A DNA stretch of 64,000 bases from JOPF136 sp035517515 (GCA_035517515.1 DATIYQ010000173.1:17794-81793), one strand, 5' to 3'. Shown: positions 32,660 through 41,222, counted from the stretch's first letter. A program made the numbers and translations. The notes: generated by a model from the sequence alone, not told the origin.

Positions 32660-32755
32660 CGCCGGGGATGCTCTCTGCGTCCCCTGGCGGGTGGACGCTT
32701 CCGCGCAACGAGGAGGCGCACGGGCCAGGATGCCGGCGCCACGGAGAAGCCGAAG

Positions 32756-33037
32756 ATGCCCATCGGCCTGCTGACCCTGGAGATTTACATTCCCGATGCG
32801 CGCTCGCTGAAGGACAAGCGCCAGGTGCTGCGCAGCCTGAAAGACCGGTTGCGCGGGCGCTACAATGTGGCGATTGCGGAGCTGGACCATCAGGAAACCT
32901 GGCAGCGCGCGCTCGTGGGGGTGGTAACGATTTCTTCCGACCCGCTCCATCTCGAGCAGGCGCTGCAAAAGGTGGAGAGTGAATCGGAGCGCCTGCTGGG
33001 CCGCGACCTGGTGGGCAGCGAGATTGAAGTCTTGTAA
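32756..33037 (+). CDS. DUF503 (YlxP-like) protein
   Basis: A 93-residue small protein of the DUF503 family. Visible landmarks are LTLEIYIPDARSLKDKRQVL at the start, then LKDRLRGRYNVAIAELDHQE and LVGVVTISSDPLHLEQAL. The family sits conservatively between infB and rbfA in many bacteria (ylxP in Bacillus) and is linked to ribosome assembly by location; its biochemical role is not established. The ATG is chosen as the first in-frame start with conserved sequence after it. The gap from infB is 96 bases. Confidence 0.88.
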   Translation: MPIGLLTLEIYIPDARSLKDKRQVLRSLKDRLRGRYNVAIAELDHQETWQRALVGVVTISSDPLHLEQALQKVESESERLLGRDLVGSEIEVL

Positions 33038-33050
33038 CACCATGGTTGGG

Positions 33051-33094
33051 CCTGTCATTCCGGGCGCTGCGAGGATTCTGCTCGTTCCCCTCGG
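33051..33094 (+). repeat. Dispersed intergenic repeat, copy 1
   Basis: A GTCATTCCG...GCGAGGA.TCTGC element followed by TTCCCCTCGG, between the DUF503 gene and rbfA. The first 31 bases match the minus strand at 63922-63892 at about 25 positions. Short GTCATTCCG-type intergenic repeats are common in some GC-rich genomes. No gene is involved. Confidence 0.45.
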
Positions 33095-33114
33095 CCGCGC
33101 ATAAGGTTTTTCCC

Positions 33115-33495
33115 ATGACTACCGTTCGCCACCGCCATGAGCGCGTGGCCGAAGAAATCCGGCACGAAATCGAGGGCATGCTCGCCGGGGAATTGAAGGA
33201 CCCGCGCCTCGCCGGGCCGATTGGCGTGGCCGAAGTCACGGTCACTCCCGACTTGAAGCACGCGCGCATCTTCCTGGCCGCGTATGGTACAGACGAAGAA
33301 CGCCGCGGCGTGCGCCTGGGATTAGCCGCAGCCACGGGCTTTATCCGCCACGAACTGGCCCAGCGCCTGGATCTGCGGCGCGCCCCGGAGCTGCATTTCG
33401 TGGTGGATGCTTCCGGAGTGGAATCCGCGCGCATGGAGGAGTTGTTGCACCGGCCTCCTGCTCCCAAGCCGCGCGACCACAACGGTGGCTTCTGA
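33115..33495 (+). CDS. rbfA: Ribosome-binding factor A
   Basis: A 126-residue KH-fold protein that binds the 30S subunit and helps mature the 16S rRNA 5' end. It shows the family opening (RHERVAEEIRHEIEGMLAGE), the strand pair LAGPIGVAEVTVTPDLKHAR, and the C-terminal helix and strand (IRHELAQRLDLRRAPELHFV) ending in a conserved DASGVESARMEELL. ATG 33115 gives a standard start; upstream in-frame sequence covers a dispersed repeat. It belongs to the rimP-truB cluster. Confidence 0.93.
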   Translation: MTTVRHRHERVAEEIRHEIEGMLAGELKDPRLAGPIGVAEVTVTPDLKHARIFLAAYGTDEERRGVRLGLAAATGFIRHELAQRLDLRRAPELHFVVDASGVESARMEELLHRPPAPKPRDHNGGF

Positions 33496-33520
33496 TCCAC
33501 CGCCGCCGGTGTATCCCTCC

Positions 33521-34489
33521 ATGCCCCGCCAGCCGCAACCGCCGCCCATGGATGGCGCGCTCGTAATCCACAAGCCCCGCGGGCGTACCTCGCACGACGT
33601 TGTGGAGATGGTGCGCCGCATTCTGGGCTTCCGCCAGGTGGGCCACCTGGGAACCCTGGACCCTCTGGCCACCGGAGTGCTCGTGCTCCTGCTGGGGCGC
33701 GCCACGCGCATGGCGCGCTTTTATTCCGGGCGGCGCAAGCGCTACTCCTGCACCATTCGCTTTGGCTATGCCACGGATACCTACGATGCAGACGGCAAGG
33801 CGCTGGGGCCGGACCTCGCGCCGCAGGTGACTCGACAGGCGCTCGAACCGCTGGTCGCGGGCCTCACCGGCCGCTTGCTGCAAACTCCACCCGCGTATTC
33901 CGCCAAAAAAGTTGCCGGGCGGCCGGCGCACGAACTGGCCCGGAAGAACCGTCCCGTGGATCTGAAGCCGGTGGAAGTGGACGTGTATGAATTCCGCATT
34001 GATGCCGTGGAAGGCTCTCGGGCGCGCTGCACCATCGAGTGCGGCACCGGCACCTACATTCGTTCGCTGGCGCAGGATCTGGGCCTGCGCCAAGGCGCGG
34101 GAGCGCACCTGGAAGAAATCGCGCGGCTCGCCGTAGGCGAATTTACGCTGGACCAGGCGGTGACTCTGGAAGAGTTGCAGGCGGCCAAGGGCCGCGCCGC
34201 CGATCTGGTGATTCCGCTGGAACGCCTGCTGCTGGAGTTGCCGCGCGCCACCGTCCTCCCCGTGGTGGAGAAGCGCATCCGGCACGGCGCAAAGTTCACC
34301 TTGCCGCTGGCGCAAATCCAGCCCGCGCAGTTCACACTCTCGCCTGGCGCTACCTCTCAACTCGATTCTGGAGCGCCCGCGCCGCCGCGCCTGCGGGTGT
34401 TCAATCAGCAGCAGAAGCTGATTGCGGTGGCGGAGGCCGTGGTTCCGCGCACCTACCAGCCCATCCTGGTCTTCGACGCTGCGCCCTAG
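33521..34489 (+). CDS. truB: tRNA pseudouridine-55 synthase TruB
   Basis: Converts U55 in the T-loop of tRNAs to pseudouridine. The catalytic Asp is in the family motif GHLGTLDPLATGVL (about residues 45-58). Other motifs are GALVIHKPRGRTSHDVVEMV at the start, KRYSCTIRFGYATDTYDADG, TPPAYSAKKVAGRPAHELAR and CGTGTYIRSLAQDLG. The start is uncertain between ATG 33521 and ATG 33548; both remove a non-conserved leader. The C-terminal ~60 residues (after RATVLPVVEKRIRHGAKFTL) resemble a TruB C-terminal/PUA region. It is the last gene of the cluster. Confidence 0.93.
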   Translation: MPRQPQPPPMDGALVIHKPRGRTSHDVVEMVRRILGFRQVGHLGTLDPLATGVLVLLLGRATRMARFYSGRRKRYSCTIRFGYATDTYDADGKALGPDLAPQVTRQALEPLVAGLTGRLLQTPPAYSAKKVAGRPAHELARKNRPVDLKPVEVDVYEFRIDAVEGSRARCTIECGTGTYIRSLAQDLGLRQGAGAHLEEIARLAVGEFTLDQAVTLEELQAAKGRAADLVIPLERLLLELPRATVLPVVEKRIRHGAKFTLPLAQIQPAQFTLSPGATSQLDSGAPAPPRLRVFNQQQKLIAVAEAVVPRTYQPILVFDAAP

Positions 34490-34540
34490 TCAAGATTGCT
34501 CACGAAGCCGCGGAACCTCTCTCGTGGATGCGTGTCAATC

Positions 34541-34568
34541 TGGAGCTGCGCGGAATCGAACCGCGACC
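34541..34568 (-). other. tRNA T-arm and acceptor-like fragment
   Basis: Reading the minus strand, GGTC is followed by CGCGG-TTCGATT-CCGCG, a perfect 5-bp T stem with a TTCGATT loop, then C and AGCTCCA, which matches a tRNA-Ala- or tmRNA-like acceptor 3' strand. The 5' half is degenerate: only 5 of 7 acceptor pairs could form with CGGAGCA at 34599-34593, and the total is about 60 bases. It is therefore a remnant or mimic rather than a working tRNA gene. Confidence 0.5.
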
Positions 34569-34645
34569 TGAGATCTGAGAAGAGCGCGCTCGTGCTCCGG
34601 TTCTTCCCCTGCAAATTCCTGGCCGCTGGTGCAGGGAGGCGCGCC

Positions 34646-37600
34646 TCAGTTATTCGACCCGGACGGTGGCTGCTGCGGCGGAGGCTGCGGTGGCGGTTGC
34701 GGCTGCACAGGTTGAGGCGGCTCCGTTTGCGGCGGCACGAACGGAAATTGTGGTTGCGCGGGCAGCGGAGTCTGGCCCGGGGCGGGCGGTTCGATCAGCG
34801 GCTGTTCTTGCCCGGGGGTGAACGGCTGGCCAATCCCTCTTCGCTCCTGAATGGTGGGCCCAAATTCCCCCGTCGATCCTCCCCCCCCTCCCCCCGCCCC
34901 GCTCGACTCGCGGCCATATCCCGCATACAGCTCTCGGAAGACGCGGGGAGCAAGCCGCACCGCCCGCGGGGTCACCAGAATCATCAACTCGGTTTCCTGC
35001 TTCTGCGGTGTCAGGTTGCCGGTCACCAGATCGAGACCTGGAACCTGCTCGGTCCCCGGCCACCCTGTGAAGCTCAGGATCTCCTGGTCTGAGAGCAGCC
35101 CACTGATCAGACCCGGTTCGTTCTCCTTCAATCGGAAGGTCTGCTCGACGGTGCGATTGGAGATGACCGGAATGCCGTTGAGACTGACCGCGGAGAGGCT
35201 GCGGATCTCCAGGGTGAGGTTGACGGTCACATCCCCGTTTGGATGCAGCCGCGGCGTAGCCTTGGCTTTCACTCCGATGTCCTCAAACTCCACCGATGGA
35301 TAGGGAAGCTGGTTCATGGGAACGGCGAGCTGCTGCGAATTCAGGATGATATTGACCGAGTTGTTGGCTTCCAGGGCCACGGCCACGTCGGTCAGCCCGT
35401 CGGAGTTGAAATCTCCTAACGCCAACGCGCTCGGACCGGGGCCGGCCAGCAGCGGAATGCTGGCGGGGAAGGTGCCGCTCCCGGAACCAAACAGCACCAC
35501 AATGTTGTTGTCCACGTTGTTGGCCACCACCAGGTCCACAGCGCCGTCGTTGTTAAAGTCTCCGGCGATCAAGGCATCCGGCTGATTGCCAATTGCGAAG
35601 TCCGTGCGCGTGGGGAAAGTAGCGCCGCATTGGTTCAGGTACAGGCTCACCGTGCCGTCAATCTGGTTGGTTACGGCAATATCCGGGTGCCCACTCTGGG
35701 TACAGGTCAGAGTGGAATTGAAGCCCGCGGCGACGATGGCCACGGGCTGCGCGCCTGTGGCCAGGTCGGACTGCGTGAGCGCGATTCCTCCGCTGCTGGT
35801 GGCATCCGGGCCTGCCTGCGACCAGGTGAGCGTGTCCGTTCCCGAGCCGGAGAGAACCTCGAAGGAGCCGTTGAAGCTGTTGTCGGCGACTCCGGCCACA
35901 CTCACCCTGCCGGTGCCATTGCCCCCGGGGATGGTCAGCGGCGAGGCCAGCACGGCGGTCACCGCGCCCCCGGACCTCGCGATGTTGGAAACAGGAACGG
36001 TCAGCATCACTGTGGCTGTATTGCTCGCGGAATTCGCTACCGCCAGATCGGCATGCGTATCTCCGTCGAAGTCTGCCGAGGTGATGCCGATGGGTCCCCG
36101 TCCGTTCAGCAGTTGCACGGTCTGCGCGGCCTGAAACGTCCCATCACCGTTGCCGAAGAGGATGGAAATGGAATTGTCGTTGCTATTGGTCACGGCGAGG
36201 TCGGCGTGGCCGTCGCCATTGAAGTCGCCGGTTACGATTCCGGAAGGGAAGTTTCCAACCGGATAGATCACCGGGGCCGCAAACGTCCCGTCTCCGTTGC
36301 CGGCAAAGATTTCCACGTCGTTGGCGCCCTGGTCTACCACCGCCAGGTCCAAAAACTGGGAGGCGCCGCCGAATGTACCGCTCACCAGCGCCACCGGATT
36401 GGTGCCCGCTTTGTAATCCACGCGGGGTTGAAAGGTTCCGTCGCCGTTGCCAAGGGCGACGGAGATTGTGCCGTCGTCGTGGTTGGCGGTGACCACGTCC
36501 AGAAAGCTGCTTCCCGTGCGGAGAGTGGCGGTCAGCACCCCGCGCGGCGATGCGCCCACAGGGAAAGGTCCCCCGGTGATGGCCGGAGCGGGGCCTTGCT
36601 GCACAAATGCGTTGGAGAGCGTGGAGAAGCTGATGGGGTAGCGGTCGCCAACAAAAAAGGTGGCCGGCTCGCCATCCTGCGCCCGTACCAGGATGCGCCG
36701 GGCACTGCGAACCGCGCTCAGTTGTGCCGCGAAATTCACCGTGGCGCCCGGCAGGGTGGCCAGAAAAATTGTCTGGCCCGACTCGATGGCGATCACCCCC
36801 GGAATCAGCGAGCTCAGCGAGGCGCTGCCGGAGCCCAGCAGGGAGGCAATCTGCTGGGAAGAAGCGCCCCCGAAGGACGTGGGAGTGCCGAACAACTGCT
36901 GGATCAATTGCACCAGGCCGTCGGTGGTCTGCTCGGCATTCTGCACCTGGGATTTGGAAAGCGTAACCACCTGCACGCTGGAAGGCGGCACCATGCCCAG
37001 GTTTTGCGCCGCATTGCGATCCAGCTCCAGCATGTCGATTTCCAGCATCACCTCGCCGCGCGGCTGCTCCAGCTCGCGCACCAGTTCCGTGGCCAGGGCC
37101 ACATCCCGCTCCGTGCCGCGCACGGTCAGACTGCGCGCGGCGGTGTTCAGTTGCGCGTGGTTCAGCCCGGCAATCTCCCGTACGGCCCGCGACAGCTCAT
37201 TCAGTTGCTCGGTTTTCTCCGATTCCGGCAGCAAAATGGTGCGTTCGATCTGCGGCTCATATTCCTTGCGTTTCTGCTGAGAGTCGCTGATCACCAGAAA
37301 GGTGTGCGCATCCAGCGCGCGAAGAAACGTCACCGTCTGCTCGCCCAGCAGGCGCGCCGCCGTTGCAAAGTCCACCCCCGGCACGCGGAAGCGAATTTCG
37401 CGCCTGGAGATGTCCTCGTCGAATGCGGCCGCCAGTCCAAACTGTTTGGCTAGTTCCTCCCACGCTCCCCGGATATCGCCCCTATAGTTGAAATCGCGGG
37501 TCCCGGTGCGAGGCGCAAGCTGCGGCGCGGCGGATGCATACTCCGGCAACACAGTGGATTCCCTGACGGCTTGACGCTCCAGTTGACGCAACCGCTCCGC

Positions 37601-37987
37601 GGCGCCGGCGTTATCAGGGTCGTAGTACAGGGCCTTGCGCAGGAACGCGGCCCCCTGAGGCAGTCGGTCCGCCAGGATCTCCCGCTCCGCCTGATTCACC
37701 AGTTGGTTCGCCAACGCATAGCGCACGGTCTGGAGCCGCTCGCGGTACTCGCGGCTGGAGGGTTCGTCGCGCACTGCCGCGGAGTAGTCCGCAAATGCGT
37801 CGTCCAGCTTACCGGCGCGCTCCGCGGCCCGGCCGGATGCCCAGGCCAGGTAGGCGGGCCGCGATTGAGAGTTGGAGTTGGCCCCCAGGTCCTCCTGGGC
37901 GCGCGCCGCGGGCGCAGCCGCAAGAACCGCGGCGAGCACCGCAAGCCAGGGGATCGATCCGCGGAAAGTCATCGTGCGCTCATCCAT
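34646..37987 (-). CDS. Secretin-family outer-membrane protein with embedded FG-GAP propeller
   Basis: A 1113-residue exported protein. After a signal peptide (IPWLAVLAAVLAAAPAARAQ) it has a TPR-like region (about 40-140) and an N0/STN-like domain (about 165-240, FNYRGDIRGAWEELAKQFGL). An NolW/N1-like domain follows at about 255-310 (LNTAARSLTVRGTERDVALA), then the first part of the secretin domain (about 312-460, to FFVGDRYPISFSTLS). At about 472-885 seven FG-GAP/VCBS-like units interrupt it (recurring DLAVTN and GNGDGTF). The secretin domain then resumes with VEFEDIGVKAKATPRLHPNG and VEQTFRLKENEPGLISGLLS and ends in ETELMILVTPRAVR. The last ~80 residues are Gly-, then Pro/Gln-rich. Secretins form outer-membrane channels for type II secretion or pili; no partner genes are nearby. 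Translation may start at the second Met (37972). Confidence 0.85.
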   Translation of the reverse strand: MDERTMTFRGSIPWLAVLAAVLAAAPAARAQEDLGANSNSQSRPAYLAWASGRAAERAGKLDDAFADYSAAVRDEPSSREYRERLQTVRYALANQLVNQAEREILADRLPQGAAFLRKALYYDPDNAGAAERLRQLERQAVRESTVLPEYASAAPQLAPRTGTRDFNYRGDIRGAWEELAKQFGLAAAFDEDISRREIRFRVPGVDFATAARLLGEQTVTFLRALDAHTFLVISDSQQKRKEYEPQIERTILLPESEKTEQLNELSRAVREIAGLNHAQLNTAARSLTVRGTERDVALATELVRELEQPRGEVMLEIDMLELDRNAAQNLGMVPPSSVQVVTLSKSQVQNAEQTTDGLVQLIQQLFGTPTSFGGASSQQIASLLGSGSASLSSLIPGVIAIESGQTIFLATLPGATVNFAAQLSAVRSARRILVRAQDGEPATFFVGDRYPISFSTLSNAFVQQGPAPAITGGPFPVGASPRGVLTATLRTGSSFLDVVTANHDDGTISVALGNGDGTFQPRVDYKAGTNPVALVSGTFGGASQFLDLAVVDQGANDVEIFAGNGDGTFAAPVIYPVGNFPSGIVTGDFNGDGHADLAVTNSNDNSISILFGNGDGTFQAAQTVQLLNGRGPIGITSADFDGDTHADLAVANSASNTATVMLTVPVSNIARSGGAVTAVLASPLTIPGGNGTGRVSVAGVADNSFNGSFEVLSGSGTDTLTWSQAGPDATSSGGIALTQSDLATGAQPVAIVAAGFNSTLTCTQSGHPDIAVTNQIDGTVSLYLNQCGATFPTRTDFAIGNQPDALIAGDFNNDGAVDLVVANNVDNNIVVLFGSGSGTFPASIPLLAGPGPSALALGDFNSDGLTDVAVALEANNSVNIILNSQQLAVPMNQLPYPSVEFEDIGVKAKATPRLHPNGDVTVNLTLEIRSLSAVSLNGIPVISNRTVEQTFRLKENEPGLISGLLSDQEILSFTGWPGTEQVPGLDLVTGNLTPQKQETELMILVTPRAVRLAPRVFRELYAGYGRESSGAGGGGGGSTGEFGPTIQERRGIGQPFTPGQEQPLIEPPAPGQTPLPAQPQFPFVPPQTEPPQPVQPQPPPQPPPQQPPSGSNN
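35779..35986 (-). repeat. Coding module shared with the large lipoprotein gene, copy 2
   Basis: About 69 codons inside the propeller insert of the secretin, between its fourth and fifth FG-GAP units. They translate to a Gly/Ser-rich beta segment with PGGNGTG, AGVADNSFNGSF and SGSGTDTLTW. The module matches 24879-25085 on the plus strand in order and spacing. Confidence 0.8.
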
Positions 37988-38105
37988 TTGGACGCGCTTT
38001 CATTGTATCGGGAAGCCTGGGGCTGTGCGCAGGTTATCCCCGGCGCGCGTCCCTGCCGCGAAAGGACAGAGCGCGGAGCGTGCCAGGAGCACGGAGGCAC
38101 GGAGT

Positions 38106-38852
38106 TCACCGAGCCATTGTGATGGGATCGGCGGCGGACCGAGGGTCCAGAGCCTCCGCGGTGATGCGCACGCCGTGTGCCTCGATCGGAAGGGTCAGGT
38201 CCCAATTTCCGGCTCTTACGAGCGCGGCAAACGTGTCCATACGATAGGTGGTGAGGCGCAGCAGGGGGTTGGAGTGCAGGGCCAGCCAATCCCGCCGCAG
38301 GCCAATGTAGCGGGTGATCCATTCCCGCTCGAATGCCATGCCCTGGGGTAGAAGAGGGGCAGAGGGCGGACGGCCGAAGCTCGCCGCCGTGCCATTGCGG
38401 ATTCGCACCCAGCCACCGTGGATCATGCTGTCGTAAACCACGCCGCTCCCCAGCGCGGTCTCGATTCCCAGGGCCTGCGCCGCGCGCACGGCCGGGTCCC
38501 AGTACACGCGGTCGAAGATGGCGTCCTGAGCGCGGTGCATGGCCGGGTCGGCTCCGGTCAGGCGCAATAACGAGAGCAGCCGGGCATCGGAATCCAAGCC
38601 CGGGTCCCGGGCCTCCAAGCGTGGCAAATAGCTGGACAATTCTCGCGCATGGAGTGCGGCCGGGTCCGCACAGTATTCCCCAGCCAGCCGAAAGAGATTG
38701 CCACTGGCGAGCGAGGCTTGCGAGCGGCCGAAAGAGAGCCGGCCCGGATCGCTTGGTGCTACGGTGACCCTCGCGTAGTCTCCGGCCGGTTGGCCGGTCT
38801 CAAAAATGTTTACGATAGCTTGGATGGTGCGTTTCTGTAGCTCGGTAAGCAT
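38106..38852 (-). CDS. GH46 chitosanase-like protein
   Basis: A 248-residue protein. The opening LTELQKRTIQAIVNIFETGQ with the later LSFGRSQASLASGNLFRLAG resembles GH46 chitosanases (LT..QK...AIV..FE, with a G.[IL][ST]FGR turn), whose catalytic Glu is the one in the FE pair. That resemblance is from memory and should be tested. No signal peptide is present on the preferred ATG 38852, which has GGAGG four bases upstream; the longer frame to 39056 adds only a low-quality leader. A chitosanase or peptidoglycan-active enzyme would normally be exported, so a cytoplasmic or holin-exported role is open. Neighbours give no functional link. Confidence 0.5.
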   Translation of the reverse strand: MLTELQKRTIQAIVNIFETGQPAGDYARVTVAPSDPGRLSFGRSQASLASGNLFRLAGEYCADPAALHARELSSYLPRLEARDPGLDSDARLLSLLRLTGADPAMHRAQDAIFDRVYWDPAVRAAQALGIETALGSGVVYDSMIHGGWVRIRNGTAASFGRPPSAPLLPQGMAFEREWITRYIGLRRDWLALHSNPLLRLTTYRMDTFAALVRAGNWDLTLPIEAHGVRITAEALDPRSAADPITMAR

Positions 38853-39105
38853 GGTCCTCCAGAGGGGTGCAACCTGCGGAAAGCGGATGGGACTCTCGCA
38901 AAGGCGCAGAGAGCCGGGAAGTGCGCGAAGCTGGGCAGTCACGAGTGACTGGACACATGTGGTGAGGATACGGCGAAGCGCGGCGCCTGGGAACCCGGTA
39001 TAAAAGAGAAAAAAACAGGGATTTATTTTCGCAGGAGGCCGTGACCCGAATCTCAAAGCTGGAAACTCGGACCGGGCGAGCCGGCTGGCGGCTCCAACGC
39101 CGCCA

Positions 39106-39657
39106 CTATCGTCGCGGAGGGGGCTCCACCAAAAGGCGGAAGACGAGGCGCTTCGACTCTTCCGGGTGGGTGTCCAAGGGGAGAAACAGGCGGGAGCGAA
39201 GCATGCGCCGCACGGGCTGGGAATCGAGCAGTCGTTTCAACTCTTCCGGCCGTCCGGCGTGGGGCGGGAGGGCCAGAAACACAGACCAGGCGTAGCGGTC
39301 GCGTCGTTGCTCGAAGGTGCGGATGTTGGCCCTGCTCGGTTTGAGTCCGGCCTCCTTTGCGATCCTGGACCAGGGCCAGCCCAGAATTTCCTTCTGCCAG
39401 ACGAGCTGCGCGGCCCCGCGGATCCATTTCCGATTGTGCTCAGCCGGGGGCCGGCCTTTCCTTCCGGTGCGGCCCAGGGATTGTGCGCGGTCACGGATGG
39501 CGCCGCGGAGACTCTTCAGTTCGGCCGCGCTGGCGGAATTCACCAGCCAGCGGTGGACGGCTTCGAGAAAAACGGGGCGATTGAAGTCGCCATAGAGCTG
39601 GCAGAGGTCCAGAAATTGGGCGTGCCGGGGATCTTCCTCGCATACCGATGCAATCAT
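39106..39657 (-). CDS. Uncharacterised basic protein
   Basis: A 183-residue protein, rich in Arg and Lys, without signal peptide or membrane helix. A possible helix-turn-helix is visible at about 90-125 (LGWPWSRIAKEAGLKPSRAN), so DNA binding is conceivable but not shown. I do not recognise the family. The start ATG at 39657 has no ribosome site; TAGTAT lies about 6 bases upstream and could be the -10 of a leaderless transcript. The flanking sequence (39655-39735) is markedly less GC-rich than the surroundings, which may mark acquired DNA. Confidence 0.55.
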   Translation of the reverse strand: MIASVCEEDPRHAQFLDLCQLYGDFNRPVFLEAVHRWLVNSASAAELKSLRGAIRDRAQSLGRTGRKGRPPAEHNRKWIRGAAQLVWQKEILGWPWSRIAKEAGLKPSRANIRTFEQRRDRYAWSVFLALPPHAGRPEELKRLLDSQPVRRMLRSRLFLPLDTHPEESKRLVFRLLVEPPPRR

Positions 39658-39917
39658 ATACGCATACTAGCACTAATAGCCGGAAGAGATTAGAAAGAAG
39701 GTGTAAGTAAGTGATCGAGTTAAAGTGACGGGGAGGCAGGGAGAAGACCCGCACCCTCGCGCCAGCCCATGGAGATGTGCCACGTTGCCGCGGAAGGCTG
39801 TCGCCCCCTGGGAATAGATGCCGTGTGCTAAACAGTGATACCTTTTCGGCCCCGGGTGCGGCCGAGGATCAGCGGGAAGGCCATCCAGGCTGCGCGAGGA
39901 TCGAAGCTGGTGACCCA

Positions 39918-41036
39918 ATGAAAGAAGTGATTCCCAAAATCACCAGGATCGAGGCGTACCAGGTGGACCTCCCCTTGCGGGAGGGCGGCTACAGCTGGTC
40001 CGGTGGAAATCGCGTCGAGGTGTTCGACTCCACCGTCGTCGCCGTGCACACTGACGCCGGAATCACCGGCTATGGCGAGGTTTGTCCACTGGGTCCGGCG
40101 TACCTGCCCGCGTATGCGAAGGGCGCGCGAACCGGTATTGCGGAACTCGCTCCGCACCTGATCGGCTGTGACGCGGCTGCCCTCTCGCCACTCAACCATC
40201 GCATGGACCGCGCTTTGCGCGGACATGCGTATGTGAAATCGGCCATCGACATGGCTTGCTGGGACATCCTGGGGAAGATCTGCGGTCAGCCGCTGGTGAC
40301 CCTGCTGGGCGGGCGCTTCGGGGAGTCGTTCCCGCTGTATCGGGCGATTTCCCAGGAAAGCCCCCAGGAAATGGCGCGCAAGGTGTTGGCGTATCGGGCC
40401 GAAGGATACACAAAATTTCAGCTCAAGGTGGGCGGGGATCCGGACACCGATATCCGCCGAATCCACGAAGTCGCTGGGAATCTGAAAATAGGAGATGTGC
40501 TGATCGCCGATGCCAACACCGGCTGGACCCAGCACCAGGCGCTCCGCGTTGCGGATGCGGTGCGTACGCTGGACGTGTATCTGGAGCAGCCCTGCACCAG
40601 CTATGAAGAATGTTTGGTTGTGCGCCGCCATACGAACCGGCCTTTCGTCCTGGATGAGGTGGTGGACAGCCTGGCGATGGTGGTCCGAGGTTACGCAGAC
40701 CAGGCCATGGACGTGATCAATCTGAAGATTTCAAAGGTTGGCGGGCTTACCCGGGCGCGCGAAATCCGGGATTTGTGTGTTGCGCTGGGAATCGCTTTGA
40801 CCATCGAGGATACCTGGGGCGGGGACATCATCACGGCGGCGATCGCGCACCTGGCGCACAGCACTCCGCCGGCAAGTTTGTTCACCACCACGGACTTCAA
40901 CAGCTACCTGACGGTGAGCAACGCCGAGGGGGCGCCGCAGAGAAAAGACGGCCGGCTCGCCGCCGGGAACAGTCCGGGACTGGGTATCGAGCCCAAGTGG
41001 GAGGTGTTGGGCAAGCCAGTGCTGTCCGTGTCTTGA
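39918..41036 (+). CDS. Enolase-superfamily (mandelate racemase subgroup) dehydratase or epimerase
   Basis: A 372-residue enzyme abstracting an alpha proton with a Mg2+-stabilised enolate. The capping domain begins ITRIEAYQVDLPLREGGYSW. The barrel shows the catalytic Lys in GYTKFQLKVGG (about 163-173), metal ligands in ADANTGW, LEQPC and FVLDEVVD, and a second basic or acid group in EDTWGGD. The EDTWGGD and GYTKFQLKVGG pair recalls cis-3-hydroxy-L-proline dehydratases and hydroxyproline-betaine epimerases. The exact substrate is not settled by the sequence. ATG 39918 is chosen as the first start with conserved sequence; the longer frame adds an unlike leader. It appears monocistronic. Confidence 0.75.
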   Translation: MKEVIPKITRIEAYQVDLPLREGGYSWSGGNRVEVFDSTVVAVHTDAGITGYGEVCPLGPAYLPAYAKGARTGIAELAPHLIGCDAAALSPLNHRMDRALRGHAYVKSAIDMACWDILGKICGQPLVTLLGGRFGESFPLYRAISQESPQEMARKVLAYRAEGYTKFQLKVGGDPDTDIRRIHEVAGNLKIGDVLIADANTGWTQHQALRVADAVRTLDVYLEQPCTSYEECLVVRRHTNRPFVLDEVVDSLAMVVRGYADQAMDVINLKISKVGGLTRAREIRDLCVALGIALTIEDTWGGDIITAAIAHLAHSTPPASLFTTTDFNSYLTVSNAEGAPQRKDGRLAAGNSPGLGIEPKWEVLGKPVLSVS

Positions 41037-41182
41037 AGCTGGGGGTCGGTTGTTTCAGGCGTTGTGAGCGGAATCACAGATGCGGCCCCGCCCGATGGGC
41101 CATCATAACTTGAAATGAGACCTGGGACGGCCGGAGAGGGCGACAGTTCCCGGTCGCAAGGTCTGCAGAATCAAGGATAGGC

Positions 41183-41212
41183 TTGACGGGAAGGGTGTGG
41201 GGCTGATAGGCT
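41183..41212 (+). promoter_or_regulatory. Candidate promoter of the iron-type operon
   Basis: TTGACG at 41183-41188 and TAGGCT at 41207-41212 are separated by 18 bases. The -10 is weak. The predicted transcript start near 41219 would put the 19-bp palindrome at 41223-41241 just downstream, the right place for a repressor to block transcription. Confidence 0.45.
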
Positions 41213-41222
41213 GGCGGATGTA

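Noticed and set aside
30554..33058. 834-codon minus-strand frame opposite infB
   Set aside because: Antisense to IF-2 with its clear GTPase motifs; no ribosome site and an implausible His-rich translation.
34535..34605. Intact tRNA or tmRNA gene
   Set aside because: The T arm is perfect, but the D and anticodon arms cannot be folded and the total is too short; kept only as a fragment.
35630..37453. 607-codon plus-strand frame opposite the secretin gene
   Set aside because: Antisense shadow; the minus-strand translation has signal peptide, secretin and FG-GAP motifs, whereas this one has none.
34646..37987. Secretin/propeller join as an assembly error
   Set aside because: The frame is open through both junctions and codon use does not change; this cannot exclude error fully, so read mapping is listed as a check.
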